From Bacteroidales bacterium (GTDB lineage: Bacteria > Bacteroidota > Bacteroidia > Bacteroidales > Muribaculaceae), in assembly GCA_015061085.1 (NCBI GenBank), contig SUXG01000008.1:1-64000 (forward strand): a stretch of 64,000 nucleotides of DNA, read 5' to 3'. The notes beneath the pieces were generated by a model that was given only the letters and a program-made list of their open reading frames with translations, searched no databases and had not been told where the DNA came from. Made by a program: the position numbers and the translations under genes. Shown here one piece after another: positions 25,493-34,588 of the stretch. Position 1 is the first letter of the stretch. Each line of letters begins with the position of its first letter.

Positions 25493-26394
25493 TGTTTCAT
25501 TAGTTTTATAAACACGTCTTCAATAGACGGCTCTAGGGTGGAAATTCCCAATCCTTCAATGTCGGAGAGTTGAGATGTGAATATAGAGGGATTAAAATTG
25601 TTGTTTGCTATAAGGTGGTGGTATTCGCCAAATGGGTAGCATGCCGCAACACCCTCGATGGAACGTGCGCGTTGAAGAAGACTGAACATGTCTTTGGCAC
25701 GAATGCCGAAAAGCTTATCGTTGAAGTTGTGCACGAAGTTTTGTGGAGTGTTGACACCTAAGATGCGTCCTTCGTTGCAAAGGGCTATGCAGTCGCATCG
25801 TGACGCTTCATCCATGTAGGGCGTTGAGACAAGTATGGTTATTCCTTGCGTTTTGAGTTGGTCGAGCATATCCCAGAATTCTCTGCGTGAGACGGCATCA
25901 ACGCCTGTGGTAGGCTCGTCAAGGAAGAGTACTTTGGGACGATGAATAAGTGCACATGAGAGGGCGAGTTTTTGTTTCATACCTCCGGAAAGTTTGCCGG
26001 CTCGTCGCTTACGGAATGGCTCAATCTGTCGGTAGATAGGAGCAATTAGATCGTAAGAGTCTTCGACAGATGTTCCAAACAATGCTGCAAAAAACTCAAG
26101 GTTTTCTTCCACCGTAAGGTCGGGGTAAAGTGAGAAGCGTCCAGGCATGTATCCAACTGCGGAGCGTATGTTGAGATAGTCTTTGACGATGTCGTGTCCA
26201 TCGACTGTCGCGTTGCCTTCATCGGGTGTCAACAGCGTTGTGAGCAGTCTGAACAGAGTCGTCTTGCCTGCTCCATCGGGCCCGATAAGACCGAATAGTT
26301 CTCCTCGCTCGACATTGAACGATACATTGTCAAGAGCCTTTGTCTTGCCGTAGCTTTTGGATAGGTTGTGAATCTCAATTATGCTCATAATCAT
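25489..26394 (-). CDS. ABC transporter ATP-binding protein (first half of YbhF type)
   Basis: About 301 aa. Walker A GPDGAGKTTLFRLL, canonical signature KLSGGMKQKLALSCAL, Walker B VLFLDEPTTGVDA, and a C-terminal extension of about 80 aa. Start 26394 forms an ATGA overlap with the HlyD-like gene; 26388 is also possible. The extended reading frame back to 26532 lies inside hlyD and is rejected. The switch region reads VSTPYMDEA, with Pro where the partner ATPase has the switch His, so this site may hydrolyse ATP poorly. Confidence 0.92.
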   Translation of the reverse strand: MIMSIIEIHNLSKSYGKTKALDNVSFNVERGELFGLIGPDGAGKTTLFRLLTTLLTPDEGNATVDGHDIVKDYLNIRSAVGYMPGRFSLYPDLTVEENLEFFAALFGTSVEDSYDLIAPIYRQIEPFRKRRAGKLSGGMKQKLALSCALIHRPKVLFLDEPTTGVDAVSRREFWDMLDQLKTQGITILVSTPYMDEASRCDCIALCNEGRILGVNTPQNFVHNFNDKLFGIRAKDMFSLLQRARSIEGVAACYPFGEYHHLIANNNFNPSIFTSQLSDIEGLGISTLEPSIEDVFIKLMKQ

Positions 26395-27275
26395 AGTGTT
26401 ACTTCGCCATGAAGACCAATCTTTAGTCGGCCGTCGTTTTTGACTGCGATTTTGACTGCATAGACGAGATTGGCACGAGAGTCTTTGGTCTGAATAGTCT
26501 TGGGGGTAAATTCGCTTTCCGAAGAAATCCATGTGATGCGGCCTTTGTAGTCGTGGCGCTCGTCTCCACCGAAATCAGCGACCACAGTGACTTCGTCGCC
26601 TAATTTCAGGTTGGCAAGTTGAGTAGATGTGAAGTAAGCACGCAGATAGATGTTGTCGAGATCGGCAATCTTCACTAAAGGTTTGCCTACCGACGAGAGT
26701 TCTCCTACTTCGGCGTATTTCACCAACACGGAGCCTTTGACAGGAGATGTTACTTTGCATTTCGTGATGAGGTCGCTAAGAGCATCAATTTGTGCATCTA
26801 AAGCGATAGAGTTGTTGGAGATAGAAGTGGTGTTTTTGTTAAGGGTGGAAAGAGTGGCTTCCAATTGGCTCTCAAGGATTTTGATTTGTGCATCGATGTC
26901 GTCGTATTGTTTTTGGGTGGCGGCACCATCTTTGAGTAGATTTTCAATGCGGTTGAGTTCCTTTCTCTGTGTTGAGATTTGATTGTGGAGTGAGGATGCT
27001 TGCTTGTTGATGTCGGGGCGTGAGTCGAGTAAAGCAGCTTGTTGAGCCATCAATTGCTTACGTTGCAAATGAAGCTGAGTGCTGTCAATAGTGCATATTG
27101 CAGTGCCGACGTCGATGTGCTCACCTTCGTCAATGTCGAAGTTGAGTATCTTGCCGTTTGCTTCGGAAGAAATCACTATCTCTGTGGCTTCAAATGTGCC
27201 TTGAGCATCAAACTCTGACTGCTTGCTGCATGATGCGACGAGCAAAATTGCGGTGATATATACTATTTTTCTCAT
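26391..27275 (-). CDS. HlyD-family membrane fusion lipoprotein (YbhG-like)
   Basis: Periplasmic adaptor of 294 aa. It carries a lipobox (LLVASC, Cys ~16), a lipoyl/barrel-sandwich hybrid domain split by a long coiled-coil hairpin (residues ~70-150, QLMAQQAALLD to LEATLSTLNK), the returning lipoyl half KVTSPVKGSVLVKYAEVGE, and a beta-barrel domain (VVADFGGDERHDYKGRITWI). It connects the ABC permeases with the TolC-like outer-membrane channel. Four bases separate it from the tolC-like gene. Confidence 0.92.
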   Translation of the reverse strand: MRKIVYITAILLVASCSKQSEFDAQGTFEATEIVISSEANGKILNFDIDEGEHIDVGTAICTIDSTQLHLQRKQLMAQQAALLDSRPDINKQASSLHNQISTQRKELNRIENLLKDGAATQKQYDDIDAQIKILESQLEATLSTLNKNTTSISNNSIALDAQIDALSDLITKCKVTSPVKGSVLVKYAEVGELSSVGKPLVKIADLDNIYLRAYFTSTQLANLKLGDEVTVVADFGGDERHDYKGRITWISSESEFTPKTIQTKDSRANLVYAVKIAVKNDGRLKIGLHGEVTL

Positions 27276-27278
27276 TGG

Positions 27279-28556
27279 TTATTGATTTAAAATGTTTTTT
27301 AATCTGTAAGTAGCTTGTAGAAGTTCTATTTCGTGCGAACTTTTGTTGAGTTTGGCGATTGTCTCGTCGGAAATTTTTTTCAAGAGTTCAGTTGTGTCTA
27401 TTACGCCATTGGTCAATTGTGATTCAGCAGCAATCCTGACTCGTTGGCGTAGTTCGACTATTCGGTCGTCATCGTCGATGACTTTGCGTAGTCGGGCGAT
27501 TTCGCTATCCTCGTGAGAAGTCTGCAAGTTGCTATCGAATAGGAAGACATCGCGTTGGATATCGATTTGCTGCTGCTTGATGTCTAGTTTTTTGAGGTCA
27601 TTGTTTTTGGTATAAAACGCACCGATGTTCCACGACATTTTCACACCAATCATGCCGTCAAGTCTCCATTCCGGCGACATCATGCTTTTGAACATGTCCA
27701 GTCCCGGATAGCCATAGAATCCTTGAGCGAATGCCGAGAATCGGGGCATGACCGAGGTGTTTATCATATTCCGTTGTGCGTCTAATTTGCGTTTCTGAGC
27801 ATCAAACAATGTCAGTTCGGGGCGGGCTGAGACACGACAGGTCGGCTCATTCATGTCAGGTCGTTCGAGTTTGTCATGAGTGAGATTCTTGCCTATAAAT
27901 ATCTCGAGCATCTGTCGATAGTTTGCGCGTGAAGCTTCGACTTGCTGCAGGGACTGTCGTGCAGTAAGCAATTCTGCTTCTATGATATCGATGTCCGACT
28001 GTTGAGCAGTGCCGTTGTCGAAGCAGGTTTGTACTCGTTTAAGGTTGCTTTCCAATACTTCTATAAGAGTGATCGTCTGTGAAACCTTTTCATCGAGGAG
28101 TAGAATGCCGAAATATAGGTCATCGACTCTCGATTGTAGTTGGTAGAGCGACACATCTGTGCGACTGCGTTGCTCTGAGGCTTCTGCTTGAGCGAGACTC
28201 TTGTCTGCTCTTGATTGTCCACCGTCCCATATGTTTTGCGTGATGTCGATACTCACTTTGTATTGGTCTTTGTGTATTCCGTCCATTTCGATACCATTAG
28301 CACTAATGAATGCTCTAAATGCATTGGGATAGGTAGGAGTGGCAGACTGGTAGGAGGCTTGTGCTGATAGCTTGATTTGCGGAATCCATGCTCGTGCGGC
28401 ATTCGAAAGATTGTATTGCTCCGTGGCATTGATAAGGTCGTATTGTCTGATTTCGGGATAGTGTTCCCTTGCCAATTGACGACATTCGTCCAATGTTTGG
28501 GCGTAGGTCGCACATATCGAGATGATGGCGATAAATGTTAGGATGAATCTTTTCAT
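27279..28556 (-). CDS. TolC-family outer-membrane efflux protein
   Basis: A 425-aa outer-membrane channel subunit. It has a signal peptide (MKRFILTFIAIISICATYAQ) followed by two OEP repeats rich in long helices (residues ~40-210 and ~245-425), with the typical VSIDITQNIWDGGQSRADKSLA strand. It gives the TetR-controlled ABC exporter a path across the outer membrane. The ATG overlaps the tetR stop (ATGA). Confidence 0.92.
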   Translation of the reverse strand: MKRFILTFIAIISICATYAQTLDECRQLAREHYPEIRQYDLINATEQYNLSNAARAWIPQIKLSAQASYQSATPTYPNAFRAFISANGIEMDGIHKDQYKVSIDITQNIWDGGQSRADKSLAQAEASEQRSRTDVSLYQLQSRVDDLYFGILLLDEKVSQTITLIEVLESNLKRVQTCFDNGTAQQSDIDIIEAELLTARQSLQQVEASRANYRQMLEIFIGKNLTHDKLERPDMNEPTCRVSARPELTLFDAQKRKLDAQRNMINTSVMPRFSAFAQGFYGYPGLDMFKSMMSPEWRLDGMIGVKMSWNIGAFYTKNNDLKKLDIKQQQIDIQRDVFLFDSNLQTSHEDSEIARLRKVIDDDDRIVELRQRVRIAAESQLTNGVIDTTELLKKISDETIAKLNKSSHEIELLQATYRLKNILNQ

Positions 28557-29173
28557 ATTCTTAACCTCTTTAATATGGTTTCTACATTTTCTGCTTTGCG
28601 TTCGTTTAAGAACTTCTGTCGGTCGGTCATAAGGTCGCCCATTAATGGCTCCATAAATGGATAGGCGATGAATGTGAAAATATTGAGCGACATAATGCTG
28701 ATGAAAAGCATTTTTACATCTATATATATAATATCACCCTGTTTGGCTGCTTGATCGATGTCTTTTTGTAGGTTTTGATAGACATTGCCGACTGTCTCAC
28801 CGATGCGCTTTTGGACTAATTCGTAGCGTTCGGGGTGGGATATTACCTCGTTGATTACAAATCTCGGAAGGTTGGGGTTTTGTGCCACATAATCGAAGTG
28901 AGCTTCGATTCCACCTTTGATGCGTTCAAGTAGTGGTAGCGACGAGTCTTGTATGATGGTAAACATCAAGTGGGATATCGTGGAGAACTTATCGTCAACG
29001 ATGCGTTGGAATAGGGATTCTTTGGTGCGGAAATAGTAATGCAGCATAGCGTGAGTCACACCGGCAGCTTTGGCTATCGTCGTGGTTCTTGCACCGTCGT
29101 ATCCTTTTGTCAAAAATTCTTGTTCGGCTGCTACAAGAATTTTTTGCTCGTTTGAGAGGTTGGTTGTATCCAT
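28553..29173 (-). CDS. TetR/AcrR-family repressor (CecR-like position)
   Basis: 206 aa. N-terminal helix-turn-helix domain (residues ~8-55: ILVAAEQEFLTKGYDGART, VTHAMLHYYFRTKESLF) and a C-terminal ligand domain. First gene of a seven-gene efflux operon, as CecR controls ybhGFSR in E. coli. A perfect palindrome 22 bases upstream of the start is a candidate autoregulatory operator. The inducer is unknown. Confidence 0.92.
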   Translation of the reverse strand: MDTTNLSNEQKILVAAEQEFLTKGYDGARTTTIAKAAGVTHAMLHYYFRTKESLFQRIVDDKFSTISHLMFTIIQDSSLPLLERIKGGIEAHFDYVAQNPNLPRFVINEVISHPERYELVQKRIGETVGNVYQNLQKDIDQAAKQGDIIYIDVKMLFISIMSLNIFTFIAYPFMEPLMGDLMTDRQKFLNERKAENVETILKRLRI

Positions 29174-29181
29174 AAATTATA

Positions 29182-29210
29182 TTAACAAATATGTTTAACA
29201 ATATTGTTAA
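29182..29210. promoter_or_regulatory. Candidate TetR operator
   Basis: TTAACAATATTGTTAA (29195-29210) is a perfect 16-bp palindrome. Overlapping it is a near-palindrome TTAACAAATATGTTTAA (29182-29198) built from the same half-sites. Two overlapping sites directly upstream of a tetR start are typical of repressor dimers that bind cooperatively. Confidence 0.75.
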
Positions 29211-29530
29211 TGCAAAATTAGGGAGAAAATTTTTGTGGCGCAAGTTTTTGTGTCAATTTTTTTCGGTCTTTTCCTGTGAATTTTTTAGTCGCGAGCGTGA
29301 AAATTGTGTGAACGAGAGGTCTGAATTTGGTCGAATTTGATTGAAGACGACCTTGGCTGACTTCGAAAAATCGCATTGAGGTGAAGAAAAATTGATGGTG
29401 AAGAAAAATTTTTTGAGGAAGATTTTGGTCCGAAATTGCCCGATTTAGTCTAAAATAGGTCTAAAAATAGTGTTTTTTTGAGGGTGAAAATCAAAAAATG
29501 AAGTTTTTGAGGAAAAAAGTTGCAAAATAT
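29211..29530. other. Intergenic region with a 14-bp direct repeat
   Basis: A spacer between the tetR operator and the SRP RNA promoter. It contains GGTGAAGAAAAATT twice (29380-29393 and 29397-29410). I see no ORF, riboswitch or terminator. Confidence 0.5.
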
Positions 29531-29561
29531 TTTGTCAGTTTGGAAAATAGTCGTACCTTTG
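29531..29561 (+). promoter_or_regulatory. Promoter of SRP RNA/tRNA-Thr
   Basis: TTTG (29531-29534), 19 nt, TACCTTTG (29554-29561): an exact consensus match placing the start of transcription at about the first base of the SRP RNA. Confidence 0.85.
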
Positions 29562-29566
29562 CACCC

Positions 29567-29662
29567 GGGTAAGTCCTATACGACCAGCTCCTTGCGAATC
29601 CCCCCAGGACTTGACCGTAGCAAGGGTAGTAGGTCGAGCGGTGCGATGTAGATTGCTTGCCC
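29567..29662 (+). ncRNA. ffs: Bacterial small SRP RNA (4.5S)
   Basis: A 96-nt RNA gene. The ends pair (GGGTAAG with CTTGCCC, one G-U). The symmetric-loop elements bound by Ffh are visible as CCCAGG on the 5' side and TAGCAAGGG on the 3' side. The closing part GGTGCGATGTAGATTGC resembles the conserved 3' arm of ffs. It scaffolds Ffh and FtsY for co-translational membrane targeting. The apical loop reads AC-TTGACC-GT, not the textbook GGAA tetraloop. It ends 4 nt before tRNA-Thr and shares its promoter. Confidence 0.85.
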
Positions 29663-29666
29663 GTAT

Positions 29667-29740
29667 GCCTCTTTAGCTCAGTTGGCCAGAGCACGTGATT
29701 TGTAATCTCGGGGTCGTTGGTTCGAATCCGACAAGAGGCT
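29667..29740 (+). tRNA. tRNA-Thr (TGT)
   Basis: A 74-nt cloverleaf. Acceptor GCCTCTT pairs with AAGAGGC, D-arm AGCTCAGTTGGCCAGAGC, anticodon loop TTTGTAA (TGT, Thr), T-arm GTTGGTTCGAATCCGAC. No CCA encoded. The RNase P cut at its 5' end would also generate the 3' end region of the SRP RNA. Confidence 0.96.
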
Positions 29741-29794
29741 CAAAATAATCATCGGTTCAACCGAAAAAGAAATGTTTTCATAATTTTGTTTTGG

Positions 29795-29829
29795 TGGCAT
29801 GTCTAGCGATAGAGATGCCATTTTTTTTA
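29795..29829 (+). terminator. Terminator after tRNA-Thr
   Basis: TGGCATGTCT (29795-29804) pairs with AGAGATGCCA (29811-29820) with one mismatch, then eight T. A possible -7 box TAATTTTG (29781-29788) lies just before it. If used, that promoter would make the hairpin a leader attenuator for the next gene. Confidence 0.75.
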
Positions 29830-29848
29830 TAAACTAAAAATCATAGTT

Positions 29849-30178
29849 ATGTATATATTCAATACAACGTTTGTCTGCGATGACTCAAGAATGGAGGAAT
29901 TTTTGATGTGGATTAATGCTGAATTTATCTCTAAATTAGTTGCTTCCGGCATAGCTAACGAACCTCAATTGGCTCATGTAGTGCCGGTAAAAGACTCGGA
30001 TGATGATGAAGCAGCAAGTTTTTCATTGCAAGTGAAAATTGATAATGTGGATTTGCTTGAGAAGTGGATGAGAGAGGAATTTTATCCATCAATTGCGATT
30101 TTGTCTAAACGATTTGGAGATAAGGTGCTCTATTTTCCCACAATACTTGAAGTTCTTCCTATAAATAGTTTCAATTAA
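29849..30178 (+). CDS. DUF4286 family protein, 109 aa
   Basis: Small soluble protein with the DUF4286 pattern: [12 protein letters not shown] at the start, [17 protein letters not shown] in the middle and [21 protein letters not shown] at the end, a probable ferredoxin-like dimeric barrel. Immediately precedes ruvC with a 2-base gap, an arrangement I recall as common in Bacteroidetes. Function unknown. Confidence 0.85.
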   Translation: MYIFNTTFVCDDSRMEEFLMWINAEFISKLVASGIANEPQLAHVVPVKDSDDDEAASFSLQVKIDNVDLLEKWMREEFYPSIAILSKRFGDKVLYFPTILEVLPINSFN

Positions 30179-30180
30179 TT

Positions 30181-30750
30181 ATGTATCAAGATTACGACCG
30201 CATAATTATGGGCATTGACCCCGGCACGAATGTGATGGGTTATGGAGTTTTAGGTATCAAAGGTAAAAAGCCTGTTATGATAGTCATGGGAGTTATTAAG
30301 CTCGGCAAGATTGAAGGACACTATTTGCGTTTGCGTCGTATCTATGAGCGTGTCAGTGGTCTTGTCGCTGAATACCTTCCTGACGAAATGGCTCTCGAAG
30401 CGCCATTTTTTGGAAAGAACGTTCAGTCGATGCTTAAACTTGGTCGTGCACAAGGAGTCGCAATGGCTGCAGCATTGTCAAGGGATGTCCCTATAGCAGA
30501 ATATGCTCCACTATCGATTAAGCAAGCAATTACCGGAAATGGTGGGGCAAGTAAGGAGCAAGTGGCGAATATGTTGAAGCGTCTCCTTGATATTCCGGAA
30601 GAAAAAATGCCGGCGTTGCTTGATGCAACAGATGCTCTTGCGGTAGCTTTGACGCACTTTTATGAAACAGGCAAGCCGAAATTGCCGAAAGGTCCAAAAT
30701 CTTGGGAGCAATTTATCGCACAAAATCCTGATAAAATAGTAAAGCGATGA
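30181..30750 (+). CDS. ruvC: Holliday junction endodeoxyribonuclease RuvC
   Basis: Resolves Holliday junctions after RuvAB branch migration. 189 aa, full length. Acidic catalytic residues are in [13 protein letters not shown] (Asp), [10 protein letters not shown] (Glu) and [14 protein letters not shown] (Asp pair), with the helix [19 protein letters not shown] between. Forms an operon with the DUF4286 gene and a membrane protein whose ATG overlaps its stop. Confidence 0.96.
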   Translation: MYQDYDRIIMGIDPGTNVMGYGVLGIKGKKPVMIVMGVIKLGKIEGHYLRLRRIYERVSGLVAEYLPDEMALEAPFFGKNVQSMLKLGRAQGVAMAAALSRDVPIAEYAPLSIKQAITGNGGASKEQVANMLKRLLDIPEEKMPALLDATDALAVALTHFYETGKPKLPKGPKSWEQFIAQNPDKIVKR

Positions 30751-32288
30751 AAAAAATCTTTTCGATAGAAAAATTATTTGGTATAACAATCATCTTCATA
30801 GGATTATGCTATTTGTTATATCAATTTTGCTTCATGTCGCTTGGCGACGATTTAACGTTCATACGTCGTTATGTCGAATTGGAAGAGGAGAGGGGTATGT
30901 TGGCATATCCGACATTTTTCTATCGTCATTGGTTGTGGAGCAATGCGAGATTTGCGGATAAGATAAATCCATTGTTTTTTGTCATTTTGCCAAAATGGGT
31001 GATGTATGTTGCTAATTCGGTGATGTTGGTGTCATTATTTTGGTTGACGGCAAAACTGAGTCGTTTGAAATCAGATAATGTTTTTTCTAATATGGCTCTA
31101 CTTACATTAATGGTGTTCACACTGCCGTGGTGGGACTCATTGATGCTTAATGTATGCTGGTTGAATTATGTGTGGTCGGCAACATTGGGACTCTGTGTGA
31201 TATATCTGTTTGGAAAAAACGGAAAATCGACGGAAACAAATCGTTGGTTGTTGATGTTGATGTCGCTCTTTTCAATGTTTGCTATTGGGATGCACGAAGC
31301 TTCCGGTATGCCGATTTTTGCCGGGATGATAACATATACCATGTTGTATGGATGGAAAAATCTGACAATCAAGCAGAAGGTGGTATTGATGTCGGTTGCT
31401 ATCGGTGCAATATATGTGGCATCTTCTCCGGCATCGTGGAATAGAGCATCAGCAGTAGCAGAAATGTCAAACAAGCGAGGAGGAATTGAGATATTGCTGA
31501 CATCGAATTTTTATCTGTTGGTGTTGAGTGCTATCGTTATTGCGATGAGCTTTAGAAAACGAGGAAGGCAAATTCTTTTCGAATTGATACATTCGGAGTG
31601 GGTGATATTTATAGTTGCAGCTATAGTCTCAACCGGGTTAAGTGTGATGTCGGGCATTATCGGACGAACAGGATTTTTCTCTCAAATTTATTCGTTGATA
31701 GCAATATTTTATTGTGTTGCAAGGTGTAAATGTGACACTGCTAAGGTCATGAAATATCTTGGGTCAATAATATTGGCTGCGATAATAGTAGTGCATTACA
31801 CATTCGTAGTCTATTATCAGAAAATTGCCGGAGATGAACTCAATGCGATGCTTGAGCAATATAATAATTCTGAAGATGGCTTGGTTTATATGGATTATCT
31901 GCGAGAACAACAGATTCCATTTTGGCTATTAAATAAAGTCAAAGGTGTTCCTGATGTAGATGATGTGTGGATTTTGCATACAATATCATTATATTATTCC
32001 GATTTGAAAAAGCCATTGATAATTCTTCCTGAGCAACTGAAATCAATGGACACAAGTGAAATCGATGGACTGCAAAAACTTGGATTAGACTATGTTTCTT
32101 CGGAGAAGCCGAATACAACGGACTTTATGACATACGAAGGAATTTCGTTGCAACATTTTTATGGAGAAATAAAAGGCTCGGTTATAAATTATGATAATGG
32201 TGGCACGGAATATATTGTTACACCATTTGTAAAGGATAACAAATTATTGTATCTGATTTCAGAAAGATACATTGATTGGGGCGATTGA
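30747..32288 (+). CDS. Polytopic membrane protein, DUF6056-like
   Basis: 513 aa with about ten membrane helices from residue 10 to ~355, followed by a soluble C-terminal domain of ~150 aa. The GDDLTF motif near residue 32, [13 protein letters not shown] and the HEASGMPIF loop resemble DUF6056 proteins, a GT-C-like glycosyltransferase or polymerase-type family. The acidic GDD at the first extracytoplasmic loop would suit such a role. Overlaps the ruvC stop by ATGA, although there is no obvious functional link. Family assignment moderate, activity inferred. Confidence 0.7.
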   Translation: MKKIFSIEKLFGITIIFIGLCYLLYQFCFMSLGDDLTFIRRYVELEEERGMLAYPTFFYRHWLWSNARFADKINPLFFVILPKWVMYVANSVMLVSLFWLTAKLSRLKSDNVFSNMALLTLMVFTLPWWDSLMLNVCWLNYVWSATLGLCVIYLFGKNGKSTETNRWLLMLMSLFSMFAIGMHEASGMPIFAGMITYTMLYGWKNLTIKQKVVLMSVAIGAIYVASSPASWNRASAVAEMSNKRGGIEILLTSNFYLLVLSAIVIAMSFRKRGRQILFELIHSEWVIFIVAAIVSTGLSVMSGIIGRTGFFSQIYSLIAIFYCVARCKCDTAKVMKYLGSIILAAIIVVHYTFVVYYQKIAGDELNAMLEQYNNSEDGLVYMDYLREQQIPFWLLNKVKGVPDVDDVWILHTISLYYSDLKKPLIILPEQLKSMDTSEIDGLQKLGLDYVSSEKPNTTDFMTYEGISLQHFYGEIKGSVINYDNGGTEYIVTPFVKDNKLLYLISERYIDWGD

Positions 32289-32311
32289 TTTCTGATAACT
32301 GTAAGTATATT

Positions 32312-32347
32312 AAAAAAGAGTCCGACCAATTTATTAGACGGACTCTT
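32312..32347 (-). terminator. Bidirectional terminator
   Basis: AAGAGTCCG (32316-32324) pairs with CGGACTCTT (32339-32347). On the minus strand a six-T run follows (A 32312-32317). It serves the minus-strand cysteine desulfidase-like gene and probably also the convergent membrane protein gene. Confidence 0.82.
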
Positions 32348-32386
32348 GCAAAATAAATATTTTAATCAGAAATATTTCTGAGCGTA

Positions 32387-33670
32387 TTATTTTGATGTCA
32401 TGATTTTTAGCACAAGTTTATCAGTCTCAGTCATTGCATCACGACCGATAGATGTGAGGTTTTGGATTGATTGGTCAACATCGTCAGCGATGATACCTTC
32501 AGCTGATGTCACGCACTTGTTGTTCATAGCCAACATAGCCGAGAGCATAGCGGTAGAAACACCACTTGACACCTTCATTGCGCAAGATGGTTTAGCACCG
32601 TCGCAGAGCATACCTGTGAGGTTTGCCACCATGTTCTTAATTGCTGCACACACTTCGTTGTAGCCACCACCCATGAGATAGACAAGCGCACTTGAAGCAC
32701 CTGTCGAAGCTACTACGCAACCACACAAAGCCGAGAGACGACCGAGGCTTTGCTTAATGTAGATACTTGTGAGGTGAGAAAGAGTGAGGGCACGGATTGT
32801 CTGCTCTTCAGTTGCGTTGATGTCTTCAGCATAGCTTACTACCGGCATTGTCGCAGTGATGCCTTGGTTGCCTGAACCGGAGTTAGACATTACAGGAATC
32901 ATAGCGCCTGCCATACGAGCATCGCAAGCAGCTGATGTGTAGGCGATCATGTGGCTCATAGGGTTGTCGCCGATAAGTCTCTTGCCGTTGTTACGGATAG
33001 TGCTACCGAGAGAGTGACCATAGTTGCCGTCAAATGCTTGAAGAGCAGCAGCCTTGTTGAGGCGTTTTGCTTCGAGAATGAATTCGATTTCTTCAAGAGG
33101 TGACTCCATGGCAAACTCCCATACAGTAGCGAGATTGAGACGGATGTCATTGTCGGTATCGACAGCAGCATCTTCACCAATTTCTTTTGAGAGCAACACT
33201 TCGTCGTTCTTGGAGAGGTGAACGAAATTGGTGTGAGCTACAGAGATGACAGCTTTAGCCGACTCGATACCATTGATTGCTGTAACTTCGATATGAAGTT
33301 TTGAAGGAGCATTTTCGTTAAGCGAAATTTTGATAGCGCCACTGTCAATGTATTTTTTACCTTCTTCGACAGCTTCAGGGCAAACGTCTTTTAGCACCTC
33401 GAGTTGATACTCCGACTTACCGATTGTAGCACCCAAAGCGATAGCGATAGGAAGACCGATCATGCCTGTGCCCGGGATACCCACACCCATCGCATTTTTG
33501 AGTACGTTGCTACTGAGAGCTACATCAATCTGCTGAGGCAATGTGCCGAGCAATTCAGTGGCTTTTGCCACACACAACGCTACTGCTACAGGCTCTGTAC
33601 AGCCGATTGCAGGAACAACTTCTCTTTTGATTAATGAGATGATTTCTTCTCGTTGATTTTTTTGAATCAT
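32387..33670 (-). CDS. L-cysteine desulfidase-like protein (UPF0597, YhaM/CyuA type)
   Basis: 427 aa. An iron-sulfur enzyme family related to the alpha subunit of L-serine dehydratase; E. coli YhaM/CyuA degrades L-cysteine to pyruvate, ammonia and sulfide. Visible are the N-terminal VVPAIGCTEPVAVALCVA, GIPGTGMIGLPIA, the SGSGNQGITATMPVV core and the Cys-bearing NLTGMLCDGAKPSCAMKV near the C-terminus, which probably holds the cluster. Third gene after tdk and a homocysteine methyltransferase gene (12-base gap). Confidence 0.9.
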   Translation of the reverse strand: MIQKNQREEIISLIKREVVPAIGCTEPVAVALCVAKATELLGTLPQQIDVALSSNVLKNAMGVGIPGTGMIGLPIAIALGATIGKSEYQLEVLKDVCPEAVEEGKKYIDSGAIKISLNENAPSKLHIEVTAINGIESAKAVISVAHTNFVHLSKNDEVLLSKEIGEDAAVDTDNDIRLNLATVWEFAMESPLEEIEFILEAKRLNKAAALQAFDGNYGHSLGSTIRNNGKRLIGDNPMSHMIAYTSAACDARMAGAMIPVMSNSGSGNQGITATMPVVSYAEDINATEEQTIRALTLSHLTSIYIKQSLGRLSALCGCVVASTGASSALVYLMGGGYNEVCAAIKNMVANLTGMLCDGAKPSCAMKVSSGVSTAMLSAMLAMNNKCVTSAEGIIADDVDQSIQNLTSIGRDAMTETDKLVLKIMTSK

Positions 33671-33682
33671 GTTATATAGATT

Positions 33683-34588
33683 TTAATTGTATTTTCGCGA
33701 AGTATGAGTTTTTGCTATTTCACTTATTAAATGAATGTATTCGGGAGTAGTGCCACAACACCCTCCGACGATATTTACCATGCCTTTTACTATCAATTGT
33801 TTGATAGCCTCTGCTGTTTTATCTGCAGATTCAGGATAGACTCCATTTTTGTCAGGCACTCCGGAATTAGGTGCTACCATGATAGCTCGAGGAAGTTCGG
33901 TAAACGTGTTGACTATTTCTTGCAAATGCTCTGAGCCGTTAATGCAGTTCAGACCGAAAGCGTCGATAGGGTATTTGGTCGCAATATCCTTTATTTCAGA
34001 CGCGCTTTGATTCATAGCTGAAGTTCTGTCTTTTGTGACATGAAACGAAAGTATTACCCCAATTTTTTTATCAAGTTTTTGTGTTATGTCAAATACTGCA
34101 TCCATGGCACATTCTGCATTACGAGTGTCATAAAATGTTTCAAACAGAAGCAGGTCTGCACCGGCATCGCATAAAGCCTTAATTTGTCTGCGATAAGATT
34201 GTGACAGCCGTTCTTTGGCTTGCTCGGAAGAATCGCGTGTCAACGATAAAATCGATGGGCCGATGCTTCCTGCAATTAGAATATCGTTTTTTGATGATGC
34301 TTCGATAGCTTTGCGTGCTATCTCGACCGATTTCTGATTAAGTTCAATGACTATGTCTTCTCGTTCGATTTGTCGCAATGAAATTTCATTTGCGCTGAAT
34401 GTATTTGTGCTGATAATATCTGCTCCGGCTTTTATGTATTCGGTGTGGACATCGTAAAGCAAAGAAGGCCTGTCAAGTGTTAATAGCTCAGGAAATGTTT
34501 TGATTTCATCCGTAGGCTCAGCGATAGATTTAAGCATAGTTGAGCCTAATCCACCATCAAGAATCCTTATTTTGCTATTGAAGTCCAT
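33683..34588 (-). CDS. Homocysteine S-methyltransferase family protein
   Basis: 301-aa single-domain TIM-barrel enzyme that would transfer a methyl group to homocysteine to form methionine. Start ILDGGLGSTMLKS, GADIISTNTF, FETFYDTRNAECAMDAV, and zinc ligands: Cys in FGLNCINGSEH and the Cys pair in VGGCCGTTPEYI. There is no cobalamin or folate domain, so an S-methylmethionine-type donor is more likely than the full MetH reaction. Shares TAATG with the tdk stop. Confidence 0.9.
   Translation of the reverse strand: MDFNSKIRILDGGLGSTMLKSIAEPTDEIKTFPELLTLDRPSLLYDVHTEYIKAGADIISTNTFSANEISLRQIEREDIVIELNQKSVEIARKAIEASSKNDILIAGSIGPSILSLTRDSSEQAKERLSQSYRRQIKALCDAGADLLLFETFYDTRNAECAMDAVFDITQKLDKKIGVILSFHVTKDRTSAMNQSASEIKDIATKYPIDAFGLNCINGSEHLQEIVNTFTELPRAIMVAPNSGVPDKNGVYPESADKTAEAIKQLIVKGMVNIVGGCCGTTPEYIHLISEIAKTHTSRKYN

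Noticed and set aside
29781-29788. TAATTTTG as a separate promoter for the DUF4286/ruvC operon
   Set aside because: No -33 element at the right distance was identified and a strong terminator lies directly downstream, so it is only mentioned in the terminator entry.
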